Shown: piece after piece, positions 41,601 to 53,700 of the stretch
Layout of the letters: each line of letters begins with the position of its first letter
Position numbering within the stretch: the stretch's first letter is position 1
NCBI RefSeq assembly: GCF_026151205.1
Contig: NC_087082.1
Location: forward strand, 6,579,908 to 6,643,907
Direction: 5' to 3'
Source of the DNA: Bolinopsis microptera
Lineage: Eukaryota > Ctenophora > Tentaculata > Lobata > Bolinopsidae
DNA: 64,000 nucleotides
Notes under the pieces: model-generated
Told to the model about the DNA's origin: nothing
Seen by the model: only the letters and a program-made list of their open reading frames with translations
Database searches by the model: none
Made by a program: the position numbers and the translations under genes

Positions 41601-44600
41601 CAAAAACTACACAAGAAGTCTTCCACTTGAAGAACTCTGCATATTTCGTGACCAGTATGTTTGCTTTGTTGATTTTCTCCATAAGCTCCCCCCACAAATC
41701 CTCAATTTCTTCAATTTCTAATTTAATTTTTTCAAGTGTCAGAGGGATGTTCTTAGGAACACCGTTCATTCCCCTGTTCTTAAGATCACTTTTAAGCTTC
41801 CCTAACTTCTTAACTTTGAAAGCAGTGTCTGTGTATGACTTTGGTAACCAGTCTATATCCATCCGAATCAACTGTTCCTCAATCCATGATTTCTCATATG
41901 CAAGTATTGGAATGAGATTAATGACCTCTCCCCATGTATTAAGAATGTCCTGACGATCATCTAGCAGCTCCTGCAGTTCAGCAAGGTTTGTGCCCAGCTG
42001 GTTCAACCTAGCTTTGAACTTTTCTGTTATCCCAAAGTTTAAAAAAGTCAACTTTTCTAAACCCTCCTGGATGTAACCGATCTTTTTATCATTTGCGTCC
42101 ATCTGGAGCAGAAAATCTGCTTGATCCATTTTATTAGATTTTATCTGGTTGACATCTAGCTCCCATTTGTCAGAGTTAATCCTACCTTTTGTTTGCTTTA
42201 TCCACAGCTCAATATCAAATACCTCTGATTTGATAAATCTGTGTAACTTTTTACCTTCCCAGAGGTTCGTCAGAAAATCTCTTAGGTCTTCCAGTCGTTC
42301 CCACGCCTCCTTGAGCTCTTCCAGTAATCGAACAATTATATGAATGAATTCTGGGTCTTCGCTGTCTGAGTTAAAGGACAAGAACTTCCCAGTTGCCAAA
42401 ATCGCTTTGTATTCTGGCATTCTCGTTTCTATGTTCAGATCAGCGACTTTCTTGGAATGGGTAAGACTTTCCATGTGCTTCTTGTCGACCGAATCAGAGA
42501 TTTCTTTATGCGTCTGGTCACACCATTCCTTGAAATTGTTGGCAGCGATCTTAAACTCATTGTTTTGTAACTTTTTATTCATTTCTGCCTGCACCCTCCC
42601 ATAATCATCAATCAACTGATTTATTCTATCTCTGAACATATCCACGGGCTTCCCCTCGTTGTCAGCCCTCCTTGCAGCCTCCCGCAGCTTCTCAATTGCA
42701 GATTCCCCTTTCTCCAAGATTAGGCTGCCTCTCTTTAGATCCTCGTCTGTGTGATCTGCATTCCGTTGCAGAAGAGGGTTGTAGAGCACGTCTGATAAAT
42801 ACTTCACATACACATTCACCTCATCTGGCTCACGGGATGTGCCTTCTTTTGATCTATCAATGGAAAGTTTAATTCCTTTCATCCTTTTCTCTAAGTTTTC
42901 AAAATTGTCTTGGACATCTTCACAGGCCCATTTTACTTTTGATTTTTCCAGATGGTCACTGCCGATTAGATCGATACCATCGAAAACAAATTGCGTCATG
43001 TGAGGATCTAAATGAGCTTGTTTATCGCTGCGAACTTCTGCAACTTCTTCTTCGGCCACTTCAATCATGAGCTCTGCCTCCTCGGGATCCCAACCTGGGG
43101 GAAGATCTTCAACTTCGAGTTTTAGAGGTTCAATAATTCCATTCAGGTCCTCATTCAGATCAGCTATTTTCTGGTTTAGCTTATTTGCTCGTTTTATGTA
43201 TTCATCTACTGTTTGGAGGCCATCGCATCTGTCGTTGAAGTTATCAATGGCATCGTTTAGCTTGTCCAAGTCCTTTTTACTGTCGTTAATTTCAGTATTT
43301 AATGCTTTAGGTATATCATTTGCGTAGATTTCATAGATGGAGCGGAGGTGGTCAGAATGTTCACCGTTAATCCAGTTCAACAGACCAATAATATATCGAG
43401 AAATCCCCTTTGCAGATAGCCTCAATTGACTTATCATCGTTATGATAGCCCTGATACTTTTCCTGATGTCATGTAACCTCTCACCGACATCAAAGAACTT
43501 AAGCAGATCCTGTGCTGTCATCTTGAGCTGGTACAACAGGGTAGCCAAGTGGTGGTACCTGCCGCGAAGGTGGTCTAGAATATTCTTTACCTTTTTAAAC
43601 TCTGGATCATGCCTAGGATTTGATTGGGAAGTTATGATCTCATTTTCGATATTCCCAAGAAGACTCTCACGTTTTTCTCCGTCGGTGATAAAATCATCAC
43701 AAAGTCCAATGACCACCTTCAAATCAAAGTCTGACTTTGTTTGCAACACTGGGCGTTCACTTTTAACCCACTTCTCAACGTTACAAATCCATTCCAACTC
43801 ATCCTCAGTGCTCTTTCCCAGAAGCAAACTATTATAAAGTTTTCCGAGAAGATCTTCTGTCTTCCTTAAGATCTCCTTCAATTTCACGTAAAGGTCTCCC
43901 AATTCAGTCAACATTCTTTCTAATATGAATTTGGCTCTGTACTCCTCCACCTCAGCGGTTCTTACTATGTTGTCAGGAGAGAACTCTTCAGCTTCATCAT
44001 AACCAGGTTGAGTGTAATTTAATAACCATCTTGGGTCCAGACTCGCATTAAGGAGGACTAACTTTGTTCCTCGAGGAATTTCGATAGTTTGTTGCCCTAA
44101 TTTTTGAGTTTTGTATGGTAACGTGAGAACGAATTGTAAAGCCATGTCTTGGTCACAAATTATAATTTGACCGTTGATATCCTTGATCTGCTGATCTGCT
44201 GTCCCTAGAAATTCGTGAAGGTTCTTGTTAAAATCATTAATCACGTCGATTTTCTTTTTTGTCTTTTGGACAGCATCCAGGGTTTGCTCCTTTCCGACAG
44301 ACAGCAAGAATTGAAGTTTTTCAATTCCAGTCCTTTTCAACTCTCTCCCTTCGGTAATAAGTCCATGAACAGTTACACTGTCATTGATGTCATCTTTCCT
44401 TGAGGCCATTAAATCTAGAAAGTCTTTCCATCTGCTTTGAAACTCCTGAAAATTCGGGAGAGCTTTTACTTTCATCTTATCAGGAATTCCTTCAAATATT
44501 TGCATGGACTTCGCAATATCTTCTTTTTGAACTTCAAGATCTTCCTCCAAAGTGTTGTGTCTATTCAAGAGCCGTTCAGCTTCGTTGGAGTCTGACCCCA

Positions 44601-47600
44601 CATAGCCACAAAGCATGCTATGCTCATGGTCCTTCATCCAATCTTCCACTCCTTCTAACTTTTTCTTGACCGTCAAGGCATTTTCCCACGATGATATACT
44701 GTCACTTTTTGCTTTATGTTTTCTTTCCAGTTGGACGTATTTTGACAGCAAGTTGGTGAACTCTTCTTCCATTTCTGAGGGTACATTAAGATTGTCTATA
44801 TCTGACACCACGTTTTCAAGTTTACTTATCTGTGGTTTAAGAAGAGTGCCAATTTCACGTAGTGCTTTACTACAGGATTGCAAATGGATCAGTTCAGGAG
44901 AAATAGCAATATTATCGATTTGGACTGACTTTTTTTCGTTTAACCAGTTTTTTAGATCCGCTGCGAGTTGTCTAGTTTTAGTATTTTTTCCTGATGAAGT
45001 AAAAACTCTTTTTTGTTGCGAAGAAAAAGTAATAGCTGATCAAGATTTCTCCTGTTTTCATCGACGAGCAGTTCTAGTCGGTTTCTTCGACTTACAATGG
45101 GCAGTTTTGAAGCATCAAGGTACACTGAAATTTCTTCTGCAGTTTGATCGAATTTATCTTTCCTCGCGACAACTTCTTGCTCCCAAATATCAACAGACAA
45201 AAGACTTTCATCGACCTCGGATGGACTATCATCTAGCAAAGCCAATACTGCAGCATCTTTCGCTTCAACCCAACCTGCCAACGTCTCCTGGTCTTCAAGG
45301 TAACGGTGATAGTCCAGAACACAGTTCAGTTTATCAGAATCGTCTCTCTTCATTGCTTTAGTTGATTTTAAATCTCGTCTGACCTCCTCTTGATAAGTTC
45401 TAATTCCATCAAATCCTTGTCTTGAACACAGTTCTCGTCCCCTGATGGAGGAGCCGCCATTAGCTCACCTACTACCAAGACCAGGGCTTCGTCTTTTGTA
45501 TTGATAGTATCCAGGACTGATTCGTTGTCTTGTAGTTCTTTCTCAACAGCATCCTTTGGCATAGTCAGGCTCCTATGGCTGCGAGATTCAGTTTTCTTCC
45601 TTTCAAGATCGACCCACGCTTTAGTGTTTGAGATTTGGTTTCTGAGAGTAGCGAGCTTGTTCTCAATTTCTATTTTATTGAGTTGCTGCTTTATTATCCC
45701 ATCGACAGTTTTAGCTTTCTTGTTTAAATTGTCAATTTGGGGGTTTACGTCAAGGTGCTTTGGTACAGCTAAAGACAAGTCAAGAATGTCATCCTTGACT
45801 AGATGCAACTTATCTTTAAGAATTTCCAAGTCACCCAAACTGTTCTGATAATTGCAGACAGTTTTACCATCTCTATCGTCATCTGCCTGATTGTGAAGGT
45901 TCCTCAAATCATCTTCTATTTCTTCAATGTCCAAAAAGCATCTGAACGTCTCCACAGCTTGCTCAAGAGCATCAAGTCTCATGCTATGATTCTTACAAAA
46001 CTCTGGCCAAAGTTTAGTGATCATTCCTAAAGTCTCCGCGGCTTTTGGTGACTGCTTCGGATAATTTAGCTTTATTGTGTCATAGAATTCTTGCAATTGC
46101 TTTAATCTATCCTCCATTTCAGACATTTCTTGTTCTAAGTTCTCGACAGGTTTAAGGAGTTTTTTTGAGGAATGGAGATCACTCCCTACGTTCTTATCCT
46201 TTACCATCCCCTCCTTTTCCTTGATCCACAGTAAAATGTAATGTGCATCTGCATTGAACTTGTGCAAGATTCCCGCAAACCTCAACGCAGAATTTCTCTT
46301 TTTAATAGCCGCATCCATTGCATCAAACCTTCCCTTAAGATCTTTCAAGTTCTTCTTAATCTTCGGGGTTGAATTGTTGTCCTGAATACACGATCACGAA
46401 GTCTAGCTTGTCCCTGATGACCCGGAACTCCTCCATCAGCTTCTCAAACTCATGTATCAACTCCTCATTCTGGTCTAGATCCTCTCCTGTTTCTGTTGCT
46501 AACAGTTCTTCTTCATGTTCCCGTAGCCACCTAAACACGTGTTCAATTAGCTAGTCCTAATTTCTGTCTGTCATTTTATTGCAACCTTTTATGATGAGTC
46601 CTTAACATTACAGAATTGCCATTAGATTTTGATTTTATCATTAATTATCCTGTTATAGTGTAATATTTTCAAAAACGTGCAGTATACGTATTAAACACAA
46701 GTTATTACAATAATAAAAATTGTATCAAACCTGTCGATGTACTTTATATCACGGAGGAAAGTGACGCTTTCCTTCAGAGCTTTAAGCTTAACACCTTTAC
46801 TCTGCTCCAGTCCAATCACTATAATCAGTATGTCCTCAACCTCTTCTACCTTTGTAAATACCTGGTGAAACAGCTGATTTATTCAAAACAGTCGCAGTAT
46901 TGTTCAGTGACATGATCGTCAAACTTATAACTACATAAGAGAAAGAGTTAAAAGATAAGAGATAAGAGGTAAAATAAGTTCATGTTAACAAAATATTTCC
47001 TAGTGTTTGAAATGAGTGTTAGTGTGATAACCTGACGCCACTGAGGTCTGGTACTGGTCCTGTATACCGTTACTGACAATATTATCTCTCTCACATTATC
47101 TGCAACCTTCTCAATATCTCCCTTCACTCTGTTGTGACGCTCTAGTCGGCTCATGATGTTGCTGGTGTCAGTGTCATCTTCCCCCGTCAATATCTTAAAC
47201 AGTATGTGTATTAGCTCCTTATACATCACGTGCTTGGTAGAGCATAGCATGAGCAAGGTACCATGGTTACTGAGCTGGTTATCAATGGACCGAGACAAAG
47301 AGAACTGCAAACCCTGTTGCGGGACAAGGATATATGGAGGGTGTTATCTGGCGTAGATCGGATTTAATTCCGACCTAGTAGTAGTTATAGTATCACGTGG
47401 TGTGGCAATACTAATTGATTGAACTGAATAATCTTTTTTATCATGTATATTGTGTATTGTGTATGTATTTGAACTTGTCCACTTAAAATTAAATACATAA
47501 ACACTAGGAAGAGATAATAGCAACTTTGCCTTTGTACAGTCATAATTTCGATTAATATTATTGATGCAATTCGGGAAGGATAAAGCTGGCGCACTGCAAT

Positions 47601-48497
47601 GGAGTTAAACACAGTTTACACAATTTTTTTATACGATTCGAAAATTTTCTTTTTGTACACGAATATAACAAAGGAAAGTAAAAATAAAGGAGCTTTCCTC
47701 TAATAAAATTCCAGTTATAATGATAAGTTTAACGGTAAGAGGGGAAGCGATAGCTCACCGCTGGGAAGTAAATTAATACTTGCGATGGTGAAATTGTATT
47801 TTCCTCACCGTCTTAAAGTCGTGGAGCTGACATTCTACTTCCGTCAGTTTCTCGTCAAGGATAAACTTAACCAGTCTAAGTTCCTCTAGTTCTCTTCGCC
47901 GGCTTTCAACTAAATCACGAAAGTCTTCCCACCTACAAAGTTAAAATTCAAAATGGAAATCAGTCCTAAACTAACGTAATTATGAGGTGCATGCAATGTG
48001 AAGGTTTACAAAACTTTGAGCAAGCCAAATTAGAAGCAGCAAGATTACGAGGCAGCTTTATTTCTGCCCGGCACCTGGTCAGTGCTGAAGGAGGGCTGGT
48101 TACCATGGTTACTGAGCTGGTTACCATGGTAACCAGCTCAGTAACCATGGTCATGCTCAGTACTTAGAAAGTTAGAATCACTAAGATTAGGACCGTACTT
48201 GTCATACGTACGTATGACGTATGACGTATGGCGTGTGACGTTTGACGTATGACGTATGACGTATGACGAATGACGTATGACGTATGACGTATGACGTATG
48301 ACGTATGACGTATGACGTATGGCGTATGACGTATGACGTATGACGTATGACGTATGACCAGTGGATAATCAGTACCTTCCAGTCACATCATTCCTTATGA
48401 GCTGGACCTCCTTCCTATCTTTAACACCAACGTCTTTATCGACTGTCATAGCCTTCTTTTGGTATAATGGGTGTTGTTGTACAAATACCACTTCTGT
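38012..48497 (-). CDS. Alpha-spectrin-like gene (12 exons seen, about 2420 aa)
   Basis: Exons (minus): 48497-48376, 47932-47809, 47313-47032, 46861-46731, 46530-40874, 40763-40656, 40429-40349, 40242-40100, 39942-39847, 39567-39403, 38628-38442, 38180-38012. Phases fit at every junction; only the last donor is GC (TCAG|GCAAGT). The product is a chain of triple-helical spectrin repeats with an SH3-like insert. Its C-terminal part resembles alpha-spectrin closely: QNPYTWITFPEIDMLWKN, then NNYTEHSIHSLEQ, then EF hands (FDEDKSQRLEYTEF; DLDRSGFISIDEY) and FKLMTTTGGRDYILPREL. Length agrees with alpha-spectrins (about 2400). Expected role: membrane-skeleton filament with beta-spectrin. The first and last exons are not identified, and the giant exon needs three frameshift corrections. 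Confidence 0.85.
38880..39420. repeat. 19-bp minisatellite built from an exon end and its donor site
   Basis: About 28 copies of a 19-bp unit, which on the minus strand reads CATGGATACTGCAGGTAAC. The last coding bases of the neighbouring exon are exactly CTCATGGATACTGCAG|GTAAC, so each unit repeats the exon end plus the 5' splice site. Both array ends carry a longer version beginning GTAACATGC and running through CTCATGGATACCGCAG. Confidence 0.95.
39583..39768. repeat. 9-bp minisatellite (CTAGACCCT)
   Basis: About 20 perfect copies begin 16 bp upstream of the acceptor of the exon ending at 39567. Confidence 0.95.
40433..40560. repeat. 21-bp tandem repeat containing a 3' splice site
   Basis: On the minus strand each unit ends CCGAACATTAG, identical to the true acceptor at 40430. 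One distant copy (about 40500-40535) also includes the beginning of the exon (GTGTCA...GTCACGGAC). Confidence 0.85.
40874..46530 (-). CDS. Giant spectrin-repeat exon with three frameshifts
   Basis: About 1886 codons of spectrin repeats. The reading frame changes near 46355 (after QQFNPED, resuming KNLKDLKGRFDAMD), near 45365-45385 (after ELIKRR, resuming DLKSTKAMKRDD) and near 44955-45010 (resuming QLAADLKNWLNEKK, a typical spectrin helix). Each shift is one base and the protein sense continues across it. No GT-AG intron fits, so sequencing or assembly indels, or true mutations, are the explanations. Everywhere else the frame is clean. Confidence 0.8.
43962..44146 (-). CDS. Divergent SH3-like insert in the spectrin chain
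   Basis: Between spectrin helices lies a segment of about 62 residues reading ALQFVLTLPYKTQKLGQQ, IEIPRGTKLVLLNAS, DPRWLLNY and FSPDNIV. Its order of beta-strand-like pieces, the glycine before the hydrophobic run, the tryptophan and the final P-x-x-I-V fit an SH3 fold at the place where alpha-spectrins carry one. The usual ALYDY motif is replaced. This is inference from pattern only. Confidence 0.5.
47314..47808. other. Spectrin intron, no special content
   Basis: AT-rich intron sequence between the exons at 47809-47932 and 47032-47313. No repeat was recognised. Confidence 0.5.
48103..48150. repeat. Perfect 48-bp palindrome
   Basis: CCATGGTTACTGAGCTGGTT followed by its mirror complement, centred on ACCATGGT. 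The half-site also occurs in the coding exon at 47252-47272 (CCATGGTTACTGAGCTGGTTA), where it encodes part of DNQLSNHG. Confidence 0.9.
48205..48358. repeat. 7-bp tandem repeat (GTATGAC)
   Basis: About 20 copies immediately beside the exon that ends at 48376. Confidence 0.9.
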
Positions 48498-48913
48498 CTG
48501 AACAAGCTTGGTTTCAGGTTACATGATCACTTTTGAACGATTTCAAAACGGTTTCAAAATTATGCAAAATATATAAAATATACAAAAAACTAAGGATCAA
48601 AATTTCAGCCAAAAAATGCAGCTTGGTTTGCGCGAATAAACATAATCAAATCATGTAAATCATCGCTATTACTCTATTAGTACTACCGATGTAAGCAAAC
48701 TTCATTAAAAAACAAACGTCCAAATGTGCCGATACAACTTAAAACAACAATAAGTGTACATGGCTTATGTATCGCTAGGTAGTGCCACAATGAAACCATG
48801 GTTGCAAGTACAATCCATTCGCACACAAGTATTTGCATCAATTGTATTCATAAACTAGAAATTAATTGAAGTTGGAATTATGACTGCTTCGTGTTCTGTG
48901 ATTGTTGGCATAC

Positions 48914-49075
48914 CAGGGACAAAAAGGAAATCGCGCATGTACGAAAATTCGCGATTTTATCTTTTCCCATTATTTTGCGCCAAATGTTATGTATATTTTT
49001 AATGTATAGCCTGTTAAATTTCTGCGCGGTAAACGCGATTTTTGGCCAAAAAATCGCGAAATCCTTTTGTCCCTG
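48914..49075. mobile_element. hAT-like MITE (162 bp)
   Basis: The terminal inverted repeats start CAGGGACAAAA and end TTTTGTCCCTG, with further pairing through the GCGATTT blocks. The flanking octamers TGGCATAC and CTGCATAC match at six of eight positions, consistent with an old 8-bp duplication. No coding capacity. It lies between the spectrin-like and DEP genes. Confidence 0.65.
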
Positions 49076-49083
49076 CTGCATAC

Positions 49084-50298
49084 CCCTATATCTTCATCAT
49101 CTCCAGCTCTACTAGTACAGTAACAGTAACACTTTGAGTTATACAGCGGAGTTTGGGAGAAAGGGAAAAGGTAAATTGGGGTTGTTATTGTTTGCATTAT
49201 GTATGTTAATCCCTTATTTGGGGCAAGGAAATTGCCGCGGCAAATCAGAGTTTGCAGTAAATCTGGGTTTGCAGCATATCGGGGTTTTACTGCCACTGGT
49301 ACTAAAAGAATCTTAATATGGTTTCTCTGGTTCTGATGGTTCTGATGCAGAAAGGCCAAAGGGGTCCCCTCCCCCCTGTTACAAAGGTAAATTAAGGTTT
49401 TCTGGTTGGAAATGGAAATTCCGATTTTGTGTTTATGAGAAGATGAGACTGCAATTTTACATCATTCCTAAAATTTCCACAAATATTTTGATTTTGAAAA
49501 AATGGAGTTGACTAATTTAAATTAATGTTAAAAACTAACGCAACGCCACTTTTCGTCTTATAAACATTTTACTGTTATTAATACGCTGCATTGTGTTGGT
49601 ATCTGGGTATATTTCAATGTGAAATAGGTTAATTGTTTGTTTGCGTTTAAGTCAGTGATAGACGAATTTATTAAAGTATTAATCAATAATCATTAATTAA
49701 TCATCAGTTAAATAAAATCAAGTCAAATTAAAATTACTGTGATAACTTCCAGAGCCATCAAAAGAATTATTCTTAACGTATAAAATATGATCTGGGTAAA
49801 ATATGTTGCTATTTTGCATTTACAAACTATCGTTAGTTAAGTATTATAATCAGTCATTATTATAAAAGTCAATCAAATTCAATTTAAATATTAGTTTATC
49901 ATTATCAAGGAAAGTTGCCACACAGTGGTGATTCGAGTCTAATAATTTACATATTAATTTACATATCAATCTTCATGTTAATCAAAGCATTTAATTTAAA
50001 TGTAGCACAATTAATCATCTTTCATATAAAAGTTACAAATTCTTCAAAAATTAAAGTTCTGCTTATCTTGCGTGTCTCTAATTGTCAGAATAAAACAATA
50101 AGTTGTCATTATCAGCTAGCTAATTCACTAGCGCGCTAGCTAGCTTATTCGCTAGCTAATTCTCTAACACTATATGAATATCTTATTCAAGTCTTTGTTG
50201 AAGTTCCAGTTATTTCAATAACTCAAGTGGTCTTCTAACCAGAGCCCTCTCGCGCTTGCACTTGCAGTAGCGAGTGGTCTTGCAGTAGCGCGCGAAAC
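49084..50298. other. AT-rich spacer between the DEP gene and the spectrin-like gene
   Basis: No gene was recognised. The palindromic GCTAGC cluster at 50115-50155 is the only local structure noted. First exon and promoter of the spectrin-like gene may lie here or to its left. Confidence 0.4.
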
Positions 50299-50762
50299 TC
50301 AAGTGGTCTTCGCATCTCCGTCACTAACAGCTCGTGTGCGGGTAAGCCGCGCTCTACGCGCACTATGCGCTGTTTGGATGTTCATAGCTCCACTCGACAT
50401 CAGACGAGACACAGATATTTCGTTATCTGACTCTGTTTTTAAGGGTTCTCTTTCCAAACTACGACGTGGCGGCGGCACCGGGTCACCTGCTTCCTTATCT
50501 GAACCACATGACCCCTTATCTGAACAACATGATCCCTTATCTGATACTGATTTCGTGTCTGAGTCGCGCGACTCCGTGCTCCGCGGCTGGCTCGCTTCCA
50601 ATCCCAACGTACCAGAATGACTGACTGGTTGACCGTTCTGAGAGGTAGGGGTTGAACAAATGCTGTCACGTGATGACGAGACGGACTCCCCGCCTGAGAC
50701 GGACAGGTTTTCGGAGGAGAGTGAGGTGACGGAGTAACACCTTCCTCTGATACTACTGTATC
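50299..50762 (-). CDS. Last exon of the DEP gene: Ser-rich tail
   Basis: After the acceptor GATTTCAG, the phase-1 frame encodes 154 residues rich in Ser, Asp and Arg (SLSSENLSVSGGESVSSS; two SDKGSC repeats) ending SDGDAKTT and TGA. The phase-0 frame is also open for about 107 codons, so the choice rests on the more protein-like composition. Confidence 0.55.
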
Positions 50763-53700
50763 CTGAAATCATGGGTAACACTCAATCAATACATTTAGTA
50801 CACACATTTACAAGGTTTACATATTAGAATTTATATTACATGAGTTTTTTGAAATGTCAAACACATGTTACATATTAGTTAATTTATATTACGTGAGTTT
50901 GAAATTTCAAACACATGTTAATTGCTTTCTTTTTAACGGTACGGTTGATCACGATAACAAATAACAAGTAATTGATACTTATATTTTGTCGTTATAATTA
51001 AGTTGCTCGAATGATTCAAACTTCTCAGTTTAAGTGGCGATTGGTTGACAACAAGTCCTACCAATTACGAGCTTCAAACAGATCAAGTATACAGTGTTCC
51101 CCCACAAATAATAAACTAGCAATATTTCATTGAATAAGTACATACTAATTGAGTGTAAGTACCTGAGGATTTTGTGGCATGGGACTCAGTAGAGTAGTCC
51201 CTCTTCAACAGAGAGTCCAGATTATTGGGACAGAGCCTGGAATGAGACATTCACCTCGTAAATACTCTAACCATAACTTCCGCTCAGTCAGCTGGTACAG
51301 TATACGCCTCTCTGGCTCTTCCCCATGCTTCACTGCAGGGGTTAAATGTCATGGTACAGGGTTAAATGTCATGGTACAGGGTTAAATGTCATGGTAACAG
51401 GGTAAATTCATGGTACACAGGGGTTTATATGTCCTGGTAGCAGGGTTAAATGTCATGGTACCGAGCTTATTATTCATCAGGTCTGAGTCGATTATTTCAA
51501 TATTCCACAAATCTCAGGTTATTCCTGATTTTCAGGAATTGGGTCACAGATCACCACAACATCAGCCAACGGTCACTAATGAGCGTGGTGCATGGATTTA
51601 GAATTGTGGAGATTGCAGAACCAAAAATAAGAATGTGTCATAATTTGAAATTCTTTGTTCAGTTTGGAATTGTTCGAATGAAATTGGTGGAGCTGATGAT
51701 AATTAGTATGAAATCACGGTGAAATTGCAAACTTATATCATGAAGTCATTCAATTTCCACCTGACACGTGATGCTAAGGCGGTTAACTCACGGTTTTTCG
51801 TGGACGATGATTTTCCGATGTTTTGAAGGCGTTTCTGAAAATCCTGACTCTCGATCAGATCTGAAACTGTCGGGTCATTCTGACTTTCACTTTGGGTCGA
51901 TCTCTGCCCTGAAATAAAATTGTAATGATTAATAAAATTCTAGAAGTTGATATTTGATAAACTTGACTTCTGCCAGCTGGGAAAAGATCATCCTTACTTT
52001 GTCAAAAAAATAATTGAGTAGGTATAAGGCCAAACAAAATATATTGTATGACTAAGTAGTAAGTACACAATATTTCACTTATATTGTATGACTTAGTAGT
52101 AAGTACAACATATTTCACTTATATTGTAAGACCTAAGTAGTAAGTACACAATATTTTCACTTAATATTGAAGACTTAATAGTAAGTAACACAATATTCAT
52201 ATATATATTAGTTAAGACTAAGTAGCAAGTACACAATATTTCACTAATATTGTAAGACTAAGTAGTAAGTACACAATATTTCACTTACTAGGACTGTGTG
52301 CAGAATACTGCTCCTTGAGTCTCGTGATATAACTCTGGGCATTGAGCTCTCTGTTTTCCTTATCTTGATCTGCGGAGAAGACTTTGTTATTATCTTATTA
52401 AATACTAGCTCGAAGGGGAGGTCACTTCTAAAATTATCTCCGAAAATATGGGTTTAAAATTGGTAAAAATAAGGTCACGGTTTTCAAGTGTTGCCAGGAT
52501 TTGGGCTGTTGAATTATGCTATTTTAGAAATTTACGACCTCGCATTTAATCTGTGATTTATGAAGCTTATTTCGGAAGTTGTAAATATGAGATGTTTTGA
52601 GAAACTTCTCGGCGTCAATTTACAGTCCTAGTCCATGTGTGAAAATTGGTAAAATTAAGAATAATCTAGATCGTAGAAGAGTGTGGATGTTAAAAGGAAA
52701 AGTAAGCTCACCACAAAACGAAGCCCTCTCCCCACACCCTCCTCCATCTGCCCTTACTTCAGCTGGGAGACTCGTGGTGCTCTGAGTAAGGTAGTTGGTA
52801 GGTAGTGCTGATGAGGACTGACACCTGATCTGTGACAAACTGGCACTCTGTGACAAACTGGCACTCTGTGACAAACTGACGCTGGATTGTGTTAGACTTG
52901 ACTGGCTGACTGAGAGATTGGTGCGACTTATGTTGAGACTGGTGCGACTGAGTGAGCTTCGGAGGACCACGCAGGTGTCTTTTAGCTTGATACGGTCCAC
53001 TCGGGGGACTGCTCCACTTCCTGTACCTGTGGTAAGACGGGGAGTGTCAGATAAACAGTAGCACACGTAATAACTTACGGTATTATTTTCCACCTGATAC
53101 CAAATTTGTTTGATCATTTTTCGTATTAAGAGGCTACGGATAAACTTACTGGATTGAAATGAAGTGAGCTGCTCTATAAGATCAGGAGTAAGCCCTATTA
53201 TTGATTGTTTCCTCGTCAAGGTTTTCTCCTGAACTGATTGTTTTCTTCCCTCAGGCATCAGCGTCTTCGAGATCTTTCTCGTCTTGGACACATCTTCCTT
53301 CAGTCGGGTTAGGTAGAACCAGTATTCACTTGACTGAAAAAAACGGTTTTTGTTAATCATTGATACTCATATCAAAAGGTCCTTTTTTAAACCTACAGTA
53401 AATATTATAGTATAATGGACATGGATTTTATGAATGGTATTACCGCACGTATATTTATATATTATCCCGCTGCATGTTAATTAATGTTAATTAATGAGCT
53501 AGAGTTAATGAGACACACAACGTTTCCAAATCAGAGCAATTATCAGAGTTAGAGGAAGACTGTACTTCATGTTAAATAGGGCACAAAATCCTCATTTTAA
53601 ATTTAGTAATATTCGTATAGTTTTGTAGGTAATATATTAACCGCTAATTTTGAAAATCTTGTCAAAAATTTCTCACCGGGTCGAACCGCAAATCATTTTG

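Noticed and set aside
46348-46362. Tiny introns at the spectrin frameshifts
   Set aside because: No GT-AG pair would restore the frame with a plausible intron length; single-base indels explain them better.
49084-49360. Open frame on the minus strand near 48970-49359
   Set aside because: It runs through the MITE and simple sequence, with no recognisable domain or splice context.
48376-50299. Fusion of the DEP gene with the spectrin-like gene
   Set aside because: The DEP gene's last exon runs to a stop in both plausible frames before the spectrin exons begin.
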